A stretch of 64,000 nt of DNA, from positions 186,001 to 250,000 of the forward strand of contig NZ_JAINWL010000003.1 in the NCBI RefSeq assembly GCF_021021475.1, given 5' to 3'. The translations under genes and the position numbers were made by a program. This DNA comes from Citromicrobium bathyomarinum. Its GTDB lineage: Bacteria; Pseudomonadota; Alphaproteobacteria; Sphingomonadales; Sphingomonadaceae. Numbering within the stretch: position 1 is the first letter of the stretch; each line of letters opens with the position of its first letter. The notes beneath the pieces are model-generated. The model ran no database searches and was not told the origin of the DNA. It saw only the letters and a program-made list of their open reading frames with translations. Shown in pieces: positions 54,270 through 63,921 of the stretch.

Positions 54270-55711
54270 AGGGTGTCGCAACCGATATCGGGATGATCCA
54301 CTTTGTCGGCATCGGCGGGATCGGCATGTCCGGCATCGCCGAGGTGATGCACAACCTGGGCTATCAGGTGCAGGGCTCCGACATTGCCGAGGGCCCCACG
54401 GTCGAACGGCTGAGGAAGCGCGGGATCGAAGTCGCGATCGGCCACGCGCGCGAGAATGTCGATGGCGTAGCGGTGGTGGTCACCTCCACCGCGGTCAAGC
54501 GGACCAATCCGGAAGTCGAGGCGGCGCTGGAAAACCGCATCCCCGTGGTCCGCCGCGCGGAAATGCTCGCCGAGCTGATGCGCCTGAAGTCGACCATCGC
54601 GATTGCGGGCACGCACGGCAAGACGACCACCACCAGCATGATCGCCGGCCTGCTCGACTGCGGAGAGATCGACCCGACGGTGATCAATGGCGGGGTGATC
54701 GAGCAGTTCGGCTCCAACGCGCGGCTCGGCGATAGCGACTGGATGGTGGTGGAGGCCGACGAGAGCGACGGCAGCTTCCTGCGGCTCGACGGGACCATCG
54801 CGGTGGTCACCAATATCGACCCCGAACACCTCGACCATTACGGCGATTTCGAAGGCGTGAAGCGCGCCTTCGTCGAGTTCATCCACAACGTGCCGTTCTA
54901 CGGCGCGGCGATCCTGTGCGTCGACCACCCCGAAGTGCAGGCGGTGATCGCAAAGGTGCGCGATCGCCGGGTGATTACCTACGGCTTCTCGCTGCAGGCG
55001 GATATCTGCGCGGTGAATGTGAAGCCGGAGGCGGGCGGCAACCGGTTCGACGTGATGGTCCGCCAGCGCGGGCAGGAAGATCGCCGGATCGAGAACGTGT
55101 TCCTGCCGATGCCGGGGCGGCACAACGTTCAGAACGCGCTCGCCGCGATTGCGGTCAGCCTCGAAATGAACTGCTCGGACGAGGTGATCCGCGAAGGTTT
55201 CGCCCGCTTCGGCGGCGTGCGGCGGCGCTTCACCCGGGTCGGCACCGTGCCGGTCGCAGGCGGCAGCGCGACCGTGATCGACGACTATGCCCACCACCCG
55301 GTGGAAATCCGCGCCGTCCTTTCCGCCGCGCGGGAAAGCGTGGATGCGATGGACACGCCTGCGCGGGTGATCGCGGTCATGCAGCCGCACCGTTTCTCCC
55401 GCCTTGGCGAACTGATGGGCGACTTCCAAGCCTGCTTCAACGAGGCTGACCAAGTCTACGTCGCGCCGGTCTATGCTGCGGGGGAAGACCCGGTCGAGGG
55501 TGTCGATGCCGCGGCTTTGGTCGACGGGATCAAGTCGCTCGGCCACCGCCACGCGCAGACCATCGCGGATCGCGAAGAGCTGGTCCGCACGCTCGCCCCC
55601 CAGCTGGAGCCGGGCGATCTGGTGCTGTGCCTTGGCGCGGGCGACATCACCAAGTGGGCGGCGAAGCTGCCCGGCGAATTGCAGGCCGCGCGCGAGCAGG
55701 TGAACGCATGA
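54266..55711 (+). CDS. murC: UDP-MurNAc:L-alanine ligase
   Basis: MurC adds the first residue, L-alanine, to UDP-MurNAc. From the GTG at 54266 (overlapping the murG stop) it has 481 residues. Motifs: [20 protein letters not shown], the ATP loop [54 protein letters not shown] and [20 protein letters not shown]. The order murG-murC-murB-ddl matches other dcw clusters. It overlaps murB by 4 nt. Confidence 0.98.
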   Translation: MKGVATDIGMIHFVGIGGIGMSGIAEVMHNLGYQVQGSDIAEGPTVERLRKRGIEVAIGHARENVDGVAVVVTSTAVKRTNPEVEAALENRIPVVRRAEMLAELMRLKSTIAIAGTHGKTTTTSMIAGLLDCGEIDPTVINGGVIEQFGSNARLGDSDWMVVEADESDGSFLRLDGTIAVVTNIDPEHLDHYGDFEGVKRAFVEFIHNVPFYGAAILCVDHPEVQAVIAKVRDRRVITYGFSLQADICAVNVKPEAGGNRFDVMVRQRGQEDRRIENVFLPMPGRHNVQNALAAIAVSLEMNCSDEVIREGFARFGGVRRRFTRVGTVPVAGGSATVIDDYAHHPVEIRAVLSAARESVDAMDTPARVIAVMQPHRFSRLGELMGDFQACFNEADQVYVAPVYAAGEDPVEGVDAAALVDGIKSLGHRHAQTIADREELVRTLAPQLEPGDLVLCLGAGDITKWAAKLPGELQAAREQVNA

Positions 55712-56619
55712 GCGAGACGCTCAGCCTTCCAGCCGAAAAGCTGCCCGATGTGCGCGGAAAGCTGACGCAGCATGCCCCGCTTGCCAAGCTCGTCTGGTTC
55801 AAGGCGGGCGGTGCGGCGGATTGGCTGTTCGAACCGGCCGATGTGGACGACCTGTGTGCGTTTGTGCGCGACCTCGACCCCTCTGTGCCCCTCTTGCCGC
55901 TGGGGCTGGGATCGAACCTGATCGTGCGCGACGGTGGGGTGCCCGGGGTGACCATCCGCCTCGGCAAGTCCTTTGCAAAGATAGAGACTGCGGGCGATCA
56001 CACGCTCCATTGCGGCGCGGGCGCGCATGGGGTGCTGATCGCATCCACCGCGCGTGACAACGGCATTGCCGGGCTCGAATTCCTGCGCGGTATCCCCGGC
56101 ACGCTGGGCGGTTTCGTCCGCATGAACGGTGGTGCCTACGGGCGCGAAACCGCCGATGTGCTGGTCGAATGCGACGTGGTGCTGCGCGATGGATCGCTCA
56201 AGACGCTGCCGGTCGCAGAGCTTGGCTACACCTACCGCCACTCGCAGCTGCCCGAGGGCGCGGTGGTGGTCGCAGCACGACTCAAGGGCGAGGCGGGCGA
56301 TCCCGAAGCGATCGGCGCGGAGATGGAGCGGATCGCGCAGGCGCGCGAGGAAAGCCAGCCTGTGCGGACCAAGACCGGCGGCTCCACCTTCAAGAACCCG
56401 CCGGGCGACAAGGCATGGCAGCTGGTCGATGCCGCAGGCTGTCGCGGAATGATGCGCGGCGGCGCGCAAGTCTCCGAAAAGCACACCAACTTCCTCATCA
56501 ACACCGGCACCGCGACCAGCGCGGATATCGAGCAGCTGGGCGAAGATGTCCGCGCGAAGGTGCGCGCAAACTCGGGCGTCGAGCTCGAGTGGGAAATCCA
56601 GCGGGTAGGGCGCAAATGA
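55708..56619 (+). CDS. murB: UDP-N-acetylenolpyruvoylglucosamine reductase
   Basis: MurB reduces the enolpyruvyl group to form UDP-MurNAc, using FAD and NADPH. From the ATG at 55708 the protein has 303 residues, the short type II form. FAD-binding blocks are [14 protein letters not shown] and [48 protein letters not shown] and [20 protein letters not shown] follow. Overlaps with murC and ddl are 4 nt each. Confidence 0.98.
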   Translation: MSETLSLPAEKLPDVRGKLTQHAPLAKLVWFKAGGAADWLFEPADVDDLCAFVRDLDPSVPLLPLGLGSNLIVRDGGVPGVTIRLGKSFAKIETAGDHTLHCGAGAHGVLIASTARDNGIAGLEFLRGIPGTLGGFVRMNGGAYGRETADVLVECDVVLRDGSLKTLPVAELGYTYRHSQLPEGAVVVAARLKGEAGDPEAIGAEMERIAQAREESQPVRTKTGGSTFKNPPGDKAWQLVDAAGCRGMMRGGAQVSEKHTNFLINTGTATSADIEQLGEDVRAKVRANSGVELEWEIQRVGRK

Positions 56620-57581
56620 TCCTCTCCAAGAAACTCCACGTCGCCGTGCTGATGGGTGGCTGGGCTAATGAACGGCCCGTCTCGCTGATGAGCGGGGAGG
56701 GCGTTGCCAAGGCGCTCGAGGCTCGTGGCCACACAGTCACGCGGATCGATATGGACCGGCAGGTCGCCGCGCGGATTGCCGAGGCGAAGCCGGATATCGT
56801 GTTCAACGCGCTGCATGGCGTGCCGGGTGAAGATGGCACGGTGCAGGGCATGCTCGACCTGATGGGCGTACCCTATACCCACAGCGGCCTTGCGACCTCG
56901 GTGATCGCGATCGACAAACAGCTGACCAAGCAGGCGCTGGTTCCGCGCGGCATTCCCATGCCCGGCGGGCGGATCGTCAAGACCGACGACCTCTACGAAG
57001 GCGACCCGCTGCCGCGGCCCTATGTGCTGAAGCCGGTCAACGAAGGCTCTTCGGTCGGGGTGGCGATCGTCACCGACGAGAGCAATTACGGCAATCCGAT
57101 CGCGCGCGATGCGAAGGGCCCGTGGCAGGAATTCCCCGAACTGCTCGCCGAACCCTATATTCGCGGGCGCGAGCTGACCACGGCGGTGGTCGGGGGGAAG
57201 GCGCTGGGCGTTACCGAATTGATCGTCGAGAGCGGGTTCTACGATTTCGAGAACAAGTACACCGACGGGCGCACGCGCCACGTCTGCCCGGCAGAAATCC
57301 CCGAGGATATTGCCGAGGCGTGCCTGCACTACGCGCTAGAGGCGCACCGCATCCTCGGCTGCAAGGGCACCAGCCGCACCGATTTCCGCTGGGACGACCA
57401 GCAGGGGCTGGACGGGCTGTTCGTGCTTGAAACAAACACCCAGCCGGGCATGACCCCGCTCAGCCTGGTGCCCGAGCAGGCGAAATACTGCGGAATGAGC
57501 TACGAGGATCTGGTCGACACGATTATCGCCGATGCGCTCGCAGACAGGGGAGGACATGATGGCGCGCAAGGTCAAGCGTAA
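56616..57581 (+). CDS. ddl: D-alanine--D-alanine ligase
   Basis: Ddl makes the D-Ala-D-Ala dipeptide consumed by MurF. The ATP-grasp protein has 321 residues from the ATG at 56616. Blocks: VLMGGWANERPVSLMSGEGV, VFNALHGVPGEDGTVQGMLD, PYVLKPVNEGSSVGVAIV and VLETNTQPGMTPLSLVPEQA. The serine-glutamate type substrate site is retained. Its end overlaps the likely ftsQ start by 23 nt, so the two are translationally linked. Confidence 0.98.
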   Translation: MILSKKLHVAVLMGGWANERPVSLMSGEGVAKALEARGHTVTRIDMDRQVAARIAEAKPDIVFNALHGVPGEDGTVQGMLDLMGVPYTHSGLATSVIAIDKQLTKQALVPRGIPMPGGRIVKTDDLYEGDPLPRPYVLKPVNEGSSVGVAIVTDESNYGNPIARDAKGPWQEFPELLAEPYIRGRELTTAVVGGKALGVTELIVESGFYDFENKYTDGRTRHVCPAEIPEDIAEACLHYALEAHRILGCKGTSRTDFRWDDQQGLDGLFVLETNTQPGMTPLSLVPEQAKYCGMSYEDLVDTIIADALADRGGHDGAQGQA

Positions 57582-58467
57582 GGCAACCGGCGTTCGCCGC
57601 GCGGCCACGTCGCGTTCGCGTGCGTCGAAGGCCCGGGCGGCAACCCGGCAGAGCAAGGGCGCGGTCAACACCGCACTCAACGCGCTGCCGATCAGCCAGC
57701 GGCAATTGCAGGGCGGCTTCCTCGCGCTGATCCTCGCGGGCGCGGCGGCGCTGGCGTGGATGGTCGCCAGCGCGGCGGGCGTGCCCGCATTGCTGCACCA
57801 GCAGCTCGCCACCAGCGCGGGCGCGGCGGGTTTCCAGATGCGCAATATCGACCTTACCGGGGTCGAGCGGATGAACCGCCTCAAGGTGTACGAAGAGGTG
57901 ATGGAGCATCGCGGTACGCCGATGCCGCTGCTCAACCTGGCGGCGATCCGCGATGACTTGCGGCGCATGCCATGGGTCGCCGAGGCGCGCGTCTCGCGCC
58001 AGCTGCCGGACAAGCTGGTGATCGATATTCAGGAACGCACGCCCCACGCGGTGCTGGTCAAGCCCGACCGGCTGGTGCTGATCGACCGCAACGGGATTGA
58101 ACTCGATCCGATTTCGGAGAAGGACGCGCAAGGGATGCTGCGCATTTCCGGCGCGGGCGCTGCGCAGCAGATCGAGTCGCTCGATCACGTGCTCGCCGCC
58201 GCGCCCGCGCTCCAGCCGCAGATCGCCAGCGCGCACCGGATCGGGGAGCGGCGCTGGAACATCGTGTTCAAGACCGGCCAGATCCTCGCCCTGCCGCAAG
58301 GTGAGGACGAGGCGGCCGAGGCTTTCATCGATTTCGCCCGGATGGACGGGCTCTATCGCCTGCTGGGGGGCAAGGCGACCGTGATCGATCTGCGCGTGCC
58401 CGATCGCTACGTCTTGCGGGAGCCCGGACGCGCGGACCGGTTCGCCAACAAGGGGAGTGCGGAATAA
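57559..58467 (+). CDS. ftsQ: Cell division protein FtsQ
   Basis: FtsQ is a bitopic divisome scaffold linking early and late division proteins. The 302-residue protein has a long, basic cytoplasmic tail (ARKVKRKATGVRRAATSRSR), one membrane helix (about 50-73), the POTRA domain (QMRNIDLTGVERMNRLKVYE) and the FtsQ beta domain. The start is chosen between ATG 57556 and 57559: the GGAGG at 57549-57553 is only 2 nt from the first and 5 nt from the second. It starts inside ddl and overlaps ftsA by 1 nt. Confidence 0.94.
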   Translation: MARKVKRKATGVRRAATSRSRASKARAATRQSKGAVNTALNALPISQRQLQGGFLALILAGAAALAWMVASAAGVPALLHQQLATSAGAAGFQMRNIDLTGVERMNRLKVYEEVMEHRGTPMPLLNLAAIRDDLRRMPWVAEARVSRQLPDKLVIDIQERTPHAVLVKPDRLVLIDRNGIELDPISEKDAQGMLRISGAGAAQQIESLDHVLAAAPALQPQIASAHRIGERRWNIVFKTGQILALPQGEDEAAEAFIDFARMDGLYRLLGGKATVIDLRVPDRYVLREPGRADRFANKGSAE

Positions 58468-59714
58468 TGGCTGCAGCACGTATTGCGCGAGTCTTCGGCG
58501 CGGTGAACCTTGGGTCGTTCCGCGTCTCCGCCATGATCATGGGCCTGACCGAGGGCGGCGAGATGATCGTGCTCGGCTCATCCCACCGGGCCAGTGCGGG
58601 CGTGCGGCGCGGCTACGTCACCGACAGCCAGGCTGCGACCCACGCGATCCGCGAGGCGGTCGAGCGGGCGGAGAAAGACGCCGGCACCGCGATCGAGAGC
58701 GTGTGGGTCGGCTGCGCGGGCGCAGGGCTGGGTAGCCGCGTTTCGCGGGTCGAGATCCCGATCAACGGCCGCCGGATCGAGGAAGAGGACGTCGACCACC
58801 TGCTGGTCACCGCGCGCGACACGCTGGAGCCCGACGGGCGGATGGTGCTGCACGCGCAGCCCGCGCATTACTCGGTCGATGGCCCGCACGGCGTTGCCAA
58901 CCCGGTCGGCCTCTATGCCGAACAGCTGGGGGTGGACGTGCACATCCTGCTCGCCGACGGGGCCCCGATCCGCAATATCATCACCGCAGTGCAGAGCGCG
59001 CATCTGACGGTCGAAGGCGTGGTCGCCGCGCCGATCGCTTCGGCACACGCTGCGCTCACGCCCGAGGAACGCGAGCTTGGCACCGCCTTGATCGAGATCG
59101 GCAGCGACGTGACCAATGTCGCGGTTCTGCGCAACGGCATGGTCCAGGCGATGCGGGCGATCCCGCTCGGCTCGGGCGATATTACCGATGCGATTGCGAG
59201 CCGGTTCGGCATTCGTCGCCAGCATGCCCAGCGGCTGAAGTGCGTGTCGGGCTCGGCGCTTGCCAGCCCCAGCGATCATCGCGAGCAGGTGCCGGTCGAT
59301 CCCGACGATCCGCGGGCCGGTTCGATCAACCGCGCCGATCTGGTGGCGGTGGTCACCGAACAGCTCGGCCGGATCACCGACGAGGCGGGCAAGGCCTTGA
59401 AGGCGATGGATTTCGCGGGGGCTCGCGGCGGGCCTGCCGTGCTTACCGGGGGCGGGGCGGAACTGCCCGGCAGTGCGGAGTTCGTCCAGAACGCGCTGGG
59501 CCGGCCGGTGCGCATCGGCAAGCCGCAGACGCTGCGCGGCCTGCCGCCGGCCCATTCCTCGCCCGGGTTTTCCACGCTAGTGGGGCTGTGCATTTACGCG
59601 GCGCGGGACCCGGTGGACATCCGCACCGTTAAGGCCAAGTACCAGTCGCAGACGCGCGCGCGCGGGCTGGGCCTGGTCAACCGGGTCTGGCGCGCCGGGC
59701 GCGACTATTTCTGA
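58467..59714 (+). CDS. ftsA: Cell division protein FtsA
   Basis: FtsA is the actin-like protein that tethers FtsZ filaments to the membrane. The 415-residue protein has VFGAVNLGSFRVSAMIMGL (the phosphate 1 region), GTALIEIGSDVTNVAVLRNG (phosphate 2) and VLTGGGAELPGSAEFVQNAL (adenosine motif). The C-terminal amphipathic helix ending in RVWRAGRDYF is the membrane-targeting sequence. It overlaps ftsQ by 1 nt and is followed by a 140-nt gap before ftsZ. Confidence 0.97.
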   Translation: MAAARIARVFGAVNLGSFRVSAMIMGLTEGGEMIVLGSSHRASAGVRRGYVTDSQAATHAIREAVERAEKDAGTAIESVWVGCAGAGLGSRVSRVEIPINGRRIEEEDVDHLLVTARDTLEPDGRMVLHAQPAHYSVDGPHGVANPVGLYAEQLGVDVHILLADGAPIRNIITAVQSAHLTVEGVVAAPIASAHAALTPEERELGTALIEIGSDVTNVAVLRNGMVQAMRAIPLGSGDITDAIASRFGIRRQHAQRLKCVSGSALASPSDHREQVPVDPDDPRAGSINRADLVAVVTEQLGRITDEAGKALKAMDFAGARGGPAVLTGGGAELPGSAEFVQNALGRPVRIGKPQTLRGLPPAHSSPGFSTLVGLCIYAARDPVDIRTVKAKYQSQTRARGLGLVNRVWRAGRDYF

Positions 59715-59854
59715 TCGCCCGGCCATAGAGGCCCAAATGCGCGAGTAATGTGGAAAAGACCGTGGATAACCATTAAGGTTCGCGGCGCTTTCTGCCACAC
59801 GAATATATTGAGAAATCGGCAAGAGAGCCGCCGGTTTCACGGAGTGAAGACCTT
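59715..59854 (+). promoter_or_regulatory. ftsA-ftsZ intergenic region, possible ftsZ promoter
   Basis: This 140-nt gap is the longest inside the dcw cluster. It holds TATATT at 59804-59809, a possible -10 without a clear -35, and GGAGTG about 10 nt before the ftsZ ATG. A separate ftsZ promoter here is inference from spacing. Confidence 0.4.
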
Positions 59855-61552
59855 ATGAGCATCAATATCGGCCCCGACCCTTCCGACGATCTGCGCCCCC
59901 GGATCACGGTTATCGGCGTCGGCGGTGCCGGCGGTAACGCCATCGCCAACATGATGGAGGCCGACATCGAGGGTGTCGACTTCATCGTTGCCAACACCGA
60001 TGCGCAGTCGCTCAGCACCTCCCCCGCAGAGCACCGCATCCAGCTCGGTCCGGAAAGTACCGGCGGCCTGGGCGCGGGCGCGCGGCCCGAACTGGGCAAG
60101 GCGGCGGCCGAAGAGACGGTCGATCAGATCGAGGAAGCGCTCGAGGGCGTGAACATGTGCTTCATCGCCGCCGGGATGGGCGGCGGCACGGGCACCGGCG
60201 CTGCGCCGGTGATCGCGGAGGCCGCGCGGCGCAAGAACGTGCTGACCGTCGGCGTGGTGACCAAGCCGTTCCTGTTCGAAGGCACGCGCCGGATGCGCGC
60301 CGCCGAGGCGGGGATCGAAGAGCTTCAGCGCCATGTCGACACGCTGATCGTCATTCCCAACCAGAACCTGTTCCTGATCGCCAAGCCGGAAACCACCTTC
60401 AAGGAAGCGTTCCGCATGGCGGACGAGGTGCTGCAGCAGGGCGTGCGCTCGATCACCGACCTGATGGTGATGCCGGGCCTGATCAATCTCGACTTCGCCG
60501 ACGTGAAATCGGTGATGGAAGAGATGGGTAAGGCGATGATGGGCACCGGCGAGGCCGAGGGCGATAACCGCGCCCGCGAGGCTGCGGAACAGGCGATCGC
60601 CAATCCGCTGCTCGACGGCGTGTCGATGGCGGGCGCCAAGGGCGTCATCATCTCGATCATCGGCGGCGAAGACATGAAGCTGCTCGAAGTGGACGAGGCG
60701 GCGAACCACATCCGCGACCTGGTGGACGAAGACGCGAACATCATCTGGGGTTCGGCGTTCAATCCCAATCTCGAAGGCAAGATCCGCGTCTCGGTCGTCG
60801 CGACCGGGATAGACGACGGCGTGAGCAGCCACTCTGCATCGCCGCGCAGCGCGATGGCCTCTGTTCCCGAACCGCGCCCGGCCAAGCGTCCGGCGCTCGA
60901 TTTTGCCGAGCGTGGCGAATCGGACGAGCGCGGGGGCGAGCCGCAGGGCGCCAGCCCGGCAATGCCGCAGTCGTTCGGTGAGCCGTCCTCCGGCGGTGCG
61001 CGTATGAGCAGCGACTACAGCGAAGACTATCACGAAGATGGGGCCGAGGATGTCGACGGCATCGTCGATCCGCTCGCCGGTCTGCGCAACGAAGATGAAG
61101 ACGACGCGCCCGCAGCCGCGCCCGAACCTTCCGCCGACGCGCCCTTCGCCCGCCCCTCCGGCGAGCGGAAGCGGTTCGACGGTAACCCGGCGGACGATTG
61201 GGGCAGCGCGTCGGACGACGACGATACGCTCGACCTGGGCGAAGCGCAGGAGGCACCCCCGCGCTCCGGCGATGACTCCGACGAGCTGGTGCTGGGCGAA
61301 GACGCTGGCGAGGAAGCGCCCGAGCCGGAGCCCGCGCCATCGCGCGGTCGCCGTCGCGGGCTCGTTTCGGGAGAGGGCGATGCGCAGCGCAAGCCTGCGC
61401 CCCCGCTGCCGCAGGGCGGTGGTGGCGGCACGCTGTTCGAACGGATGGCCAAGCTGTCCCGTGGCGGAGCACCCGAAGAGGATGATGACGAGGACGATGA
61501 TGGCTCCTCCCTCAATATCCCGCGGTTTCTCGGGCGACAGAACAACCAGTAA
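59855..61552 (+). CDS. ftsZ: Cell division tubulin homologue FtsZ
   Basis: FtsZ is the GTPase that forms the cytokinetic ring. The 565-residue protein has the N-terminal [14 protein letters not shown], the tubulin signature [16 protein letters not shown], and the synergy loop [20 protein letters not shown]. The globular core ends near residue 322. A disordered linker of about 225 acidic, proline-rich residues follows, then the conserved C-terminal peptide [13 protein letters not shown] (about 553-565), which binds FtsA. The linker is longer than in E. coli (FtsZ 383), as in other alphaproteobacteria. Confidence 0.98.
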   Translation: MSINIGPDPSDDLRPRITVIGVGGAGGNAIANMMEADIEGVDFIVANTDAQSLSTSPAEHRIQLGPESTGGLGAGARPELGKAAAEETVDQIEEALEGVNMCFIAAGMGGGTGTGAAPVIAEAARRKNVLTVGVVTKPFLFEGTRRMRAAEAGIEELQRHVDTLIVIPNQNLFLIAKPETTFKEAFRMADEVLQQGVRSITDLMVMPGLINLDFADVKSVMEEMGKAMMGTGEAEGDNRAREAAEQAIANPLLDGVSMAGAKGVIISIIGGEDMKLLEVDEAANHIRDLVDEDANIIWGSAFNPNLEGKIRVSVVATGIDDGVSSHSASPRSAMASVPEPRPAKRPALDFAERGESDERGGEPQGASPAMPQSFGEPSSGGARMSSDYSEDYHEDGAEDVDGIVDPLAGLRNEDEDDAPAAAPEPSADAPFARPSGERKRFDGNPADDWGSASDDDDTLDLGEAQEAPPRSGDDSDELVLGEDAGEEAPEPEPAPSRGRRRGLVSGEGDAQRKPAPPLPQGGGGGTLFERMAKLSRGGAPEEDDDEDDDGSSLNIPRFLGRQNNQ

Positions 61553-61572
61553 CGGCGACGAACCGCGCCGTT
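61551..61572 (+). terminator. Weak hairpin at the ftsZ stop
   Basis: AACGGCG and CGCCGTT form a 7-bp stem with an 8-nt loop, beginning within the ftsZ stop codon. No U-tract follows, so termination here is doubtful; it may separate ftsZ from the next gene or only slow transcription. Confidence 0.3.
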
Positions 61573-61605
61573 CCCGGCGCAAGGGGCTGTTCAGCGCGCA
61601 GCGGC

Positions 61606-63258
61606 ATGACTAGAACCCGCAGGATGACGGGTTGCAAGCTTCTGCGCGCCATGCCGACGGCGCTTTCTCTCGTGCTGGTGGCCGGCGGTGCGCCGGCGCT
61701 GGCGCAATCTGGCGATACGGTGTCGCGCGCGGTGGTCCAGCCGCTGCCGCCTGCCGCGTCCGACGATCTCAACGCCGCGCTGCTGCGGCTTGCGGCGGAT
61801 CGGCGCGATGTCGATGCGCTGATCTCCGCCGGGCTCGCCTCGCTCTCGCTAGACGATATCGATGCGGCGATTGGCTTCTTCGGACGCGCCAAGGAATTGT
61901 CGCCGGAGAATCCCCGGATCGCTGAGGGGATGGGTGCTGCCTACGTGCGATCAGGCCGCCCGGTCGAAGCGCTGAGCCTGTTCGAGCAGGCCGATCAGGC
62001 GGGGATCGGCACCGGCACGCTATGGGCGGACCGAGGTCTCGCCTATGATCTGGTTGGCCAGAACGACGCCGCGCAGACCGCTTATCAGCGGGCGCTGCAA
62101 GGCAAGAACGACCCTGCGGTGCGGCAGCGTCTGGCGCTCAGCTACGCGATCGCGGGCAACCGCGAGGCGTTCGAGGAAGAGCTGCGACCCCTGCTGGAAG
62201 AGCGCGACTACAACGCGTACCGTACCCGTGCATTTGGCCTCGCCGTGCTCGGTCAGGCAGACGAGGCGCTGGAGATCGCCCGCGCGGTGATGCCGCGCGA
62301 TCTGGCGGGGCGGATGGAGCCTTACCTGCGGTTCATGCCGCGCCTGACGAAGTCGCAGCAGGCGGCGGCCGCCAATCTCGGCCTCTATCCTTCGGCCACC
62401 CGGATCGGGCGCGACGATCCGCGCATTGCGAGCGCGGCGGGCGCGGCCACGCCCGGCGCAGCCGCTCCCACACCGAACGGCGCCGAGCAGGGGGCGAGCG
62501 TTGCCAGCAGCACGCCGACCGTGCGCGACCTGCGCGATCCGCTCTCGCGCACCTTCATGCGTCCTTCGCGCACACGCGTGGCGATCCAGATCCCGCCGCC
62601 GCCCGTGCGGCAGCCCGAACCCGAGACCCAGCCCGCGCCGGAACAGCAGGTCGCTGCGCAGCAGGCGGGCGAGCTGGCCCCCGCCACGTCGCAGCAGGCA
62701 ACGGGCGCAGCAGCTCGCGTGGCCGAAGCCGCCGCTCCGTCGGGGCAGGCTGCCCCTGGCCTGATCGGCCCCGAAATGGGCCAGCCCGAATCACGTCAGG
62801 CAGCGCCTGTCTTCGCCGCAGCCCAGAACCGCCAGCCCGCCAGCCCCCCGGCGACGGGGCCGGTCGATCTGGCAGACGCTTTTGCCGACTTCGCGGAGCC
62901 GACCGGCGTCGATGTGGTCGGCGGCGATGTGGTCGACATCAGCGCGATCACGCCCAAGCGGGAGAAGAAGGAGCCGCCGCCACCGCCGCCCGCGCCGCGC
63001 CGGATATGGCTCCAGCTGGGAATCGGCCAGGATCTTGCCCTGCTGCGCAGCGACTGGCGGCTCAAATATCGCAAGATCGACGGGCTGAAGGGGGCGGAGC
63101 CCTTCACCATCGCGTGGGGTCAGACCAATCGGCTGCTGGCCGGGCCGTTCGACAGCCAGGCCGATGCGCGCAAGGCGCTCAACGCGCTGTCTGCCGACAA
63201 TATCGATTCCTTCATCTGGACCAGCCCGGAAGGCGCTGCGGTCGAGCCGCTGGGCTGA
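61606..63258 (+). CDS. Exported TPR and SPOR-domain protein
   Basis: A periplasmic protein of 550 residues. The signal peptide (RAMPTALSLVLVAGGAPALA) is followed by TPR-like repeats (about 50-230, such as DDIDAAIGFFGRAKELSPEN and GQNDAAQTAYQRALQGKNDP). A long proline/alanine/glutamine-rich linker comes next, and a SPOR-like C-terminal domain (about 462-550, IWLQLGIGQDLALLRSDW to AVEPLG). SPOR binding to denuded septal glycan is known for the domain; this protein's role at the division site is inference from position 53 nt after ftsZ. The start may instead be the ATG at 61624. Confidence 0.82.
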   Translation: MTRTRRMTGCKLLRAMPTALSLVLVAGGAPALAQSGDTVSRAVVQPLPPAASDDLNAALLRLAADRRDVDALISAGLASLSLDDIDAAIGFFGRAKELSPENPRIAEGMGAAYVRSGRPVEALSLFEQADQAGIGTGTLWADRGLAYDLVGQNDAAQTAYQRALQGKNDPAVRQRLALSYAIAGNREAFEEELRPLLEERDYNAYRTRAFGLAVLGQADEALEIARAVMPRDLAGRMEPYLRFMPRLTKSQQAAAANLGLYPSATRIGRDDPRIASAAGAATPGAAAPTPNGAEQGASVASSTPTVRDLRDPLSRTFMRPSRTRVAIQIPPPPVRQPEPETQPAPEQQVAAQQAGELAPATSQQATGAAARVAEAAAPSGQAAPGLIGPEMGQPESRQAAPVFAAAQNRQPASPPATGPVDLADAFADFAEPTGVDVVGGDVVDISAITPKREKKEPPPPPPAPRRIWLQLGIGQDLALLRSDWRLKYRKIDGLKGAEPFTIAWGQTNRLLAGPFDSQADARKALNALSADNIDSFIWTSPEGAAVEPLG

Positions 63259-63414
63259 TCCGGCCCGGCGGTTCATCCCCGGAAAAGTGCTTTTCCCACA
63301 AGGCGTGAACAGGGTTAATGCTTTTGCACCGCTGGCTTGCCCGGCGGGTTTGCGTGCGCCCCTGTGCTTCGCCCAAGAGGTGGTGAGAAAGACAGACGGG
63401 TATAGGGATCGCCA

Positions 63415-63921
63415 ATGGAAACCGCTTTGAACGACAATATCGGCAGCGAATACGGCGCGCCGATGGATGTGCTCGCCGCGCTGTTCGACGCGCGCGGCTG
63501 GGCGCTGGACACCCATGCCGACGAAGAGCTGGGCGGCGAAATCCAGGGGGCCTGGGTCAAGTACCAGCTGCGCGCGGTGCTCCGCCCGCAGGACGGCGTG
63601 CTGCAGCTGATCTGCCTGCCCGATATCCGGGTCAGCAAGGAACAGCTGATGCCCGCCTACGAACTGCTCAGTCTGGTCAACGAGCAGGTCTGGCTCGGGC
63701 ATTTCGATATCTGGAGCCAGGGCCGCGTGCTGGTCTATCGCCACGGCGCGCTGCTGGCGGATGACGGGATGCTGTCGATCAGTCAGGCGCAGGCGCTGAT
63801 CGAAAACGCGGTCGATGAATGCGACCGCTTCTATCCGGCGTTCCAGTTCGTGCTGTGGGGCAACAAATCACCCGAGGACGCGCTTGAAGCGGCGATGATC
63901 GACGCGGCGGGCGAAGCGTGA
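63415..63921 (+). CDS. YbjN-domain protein
   Basis: A 168-residue cytoplasmic protein of the YbjN family, related in fold to type III secretion chaperones. Recognisable parts are DVLAALFDARGWALDTHADE, VKYQLRAVLRPQDGVLQLIC, AYELLSLVNEQVWLGHFDIW and QALIENAVDECDRFYPAFQF. The family is poorly characterised; in E. coli YbjN affects stress and motility. It lies 157 nt after the TPR-SPOR gene, with a small GGAAAA/TTTTCC hairpin (63281-63296) in between. No motif for catalysis is visible. Confidence 0.85.
   Translation: METALNDNIGSEYGAPMDVLAALFDARGWALDTHADEELGGEIQGAWVKYQLRAVLRPQDGVLQLICLPDIRVSKEQLMPAYELLSLVNEQVWLGHFDIWSQGRVLVYRHGALLADDGMLSISQAQALIENAVDECDRFYPAFQFVLWGNKSPEDALEAAMIDAAGEA

Noticed and set aside
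59837-61582. A 581-codon minus-strand open frame opposite ftsZ
   Set aside because: Shadow of ftsZ, including antisense of its repetitive linker; no domain.
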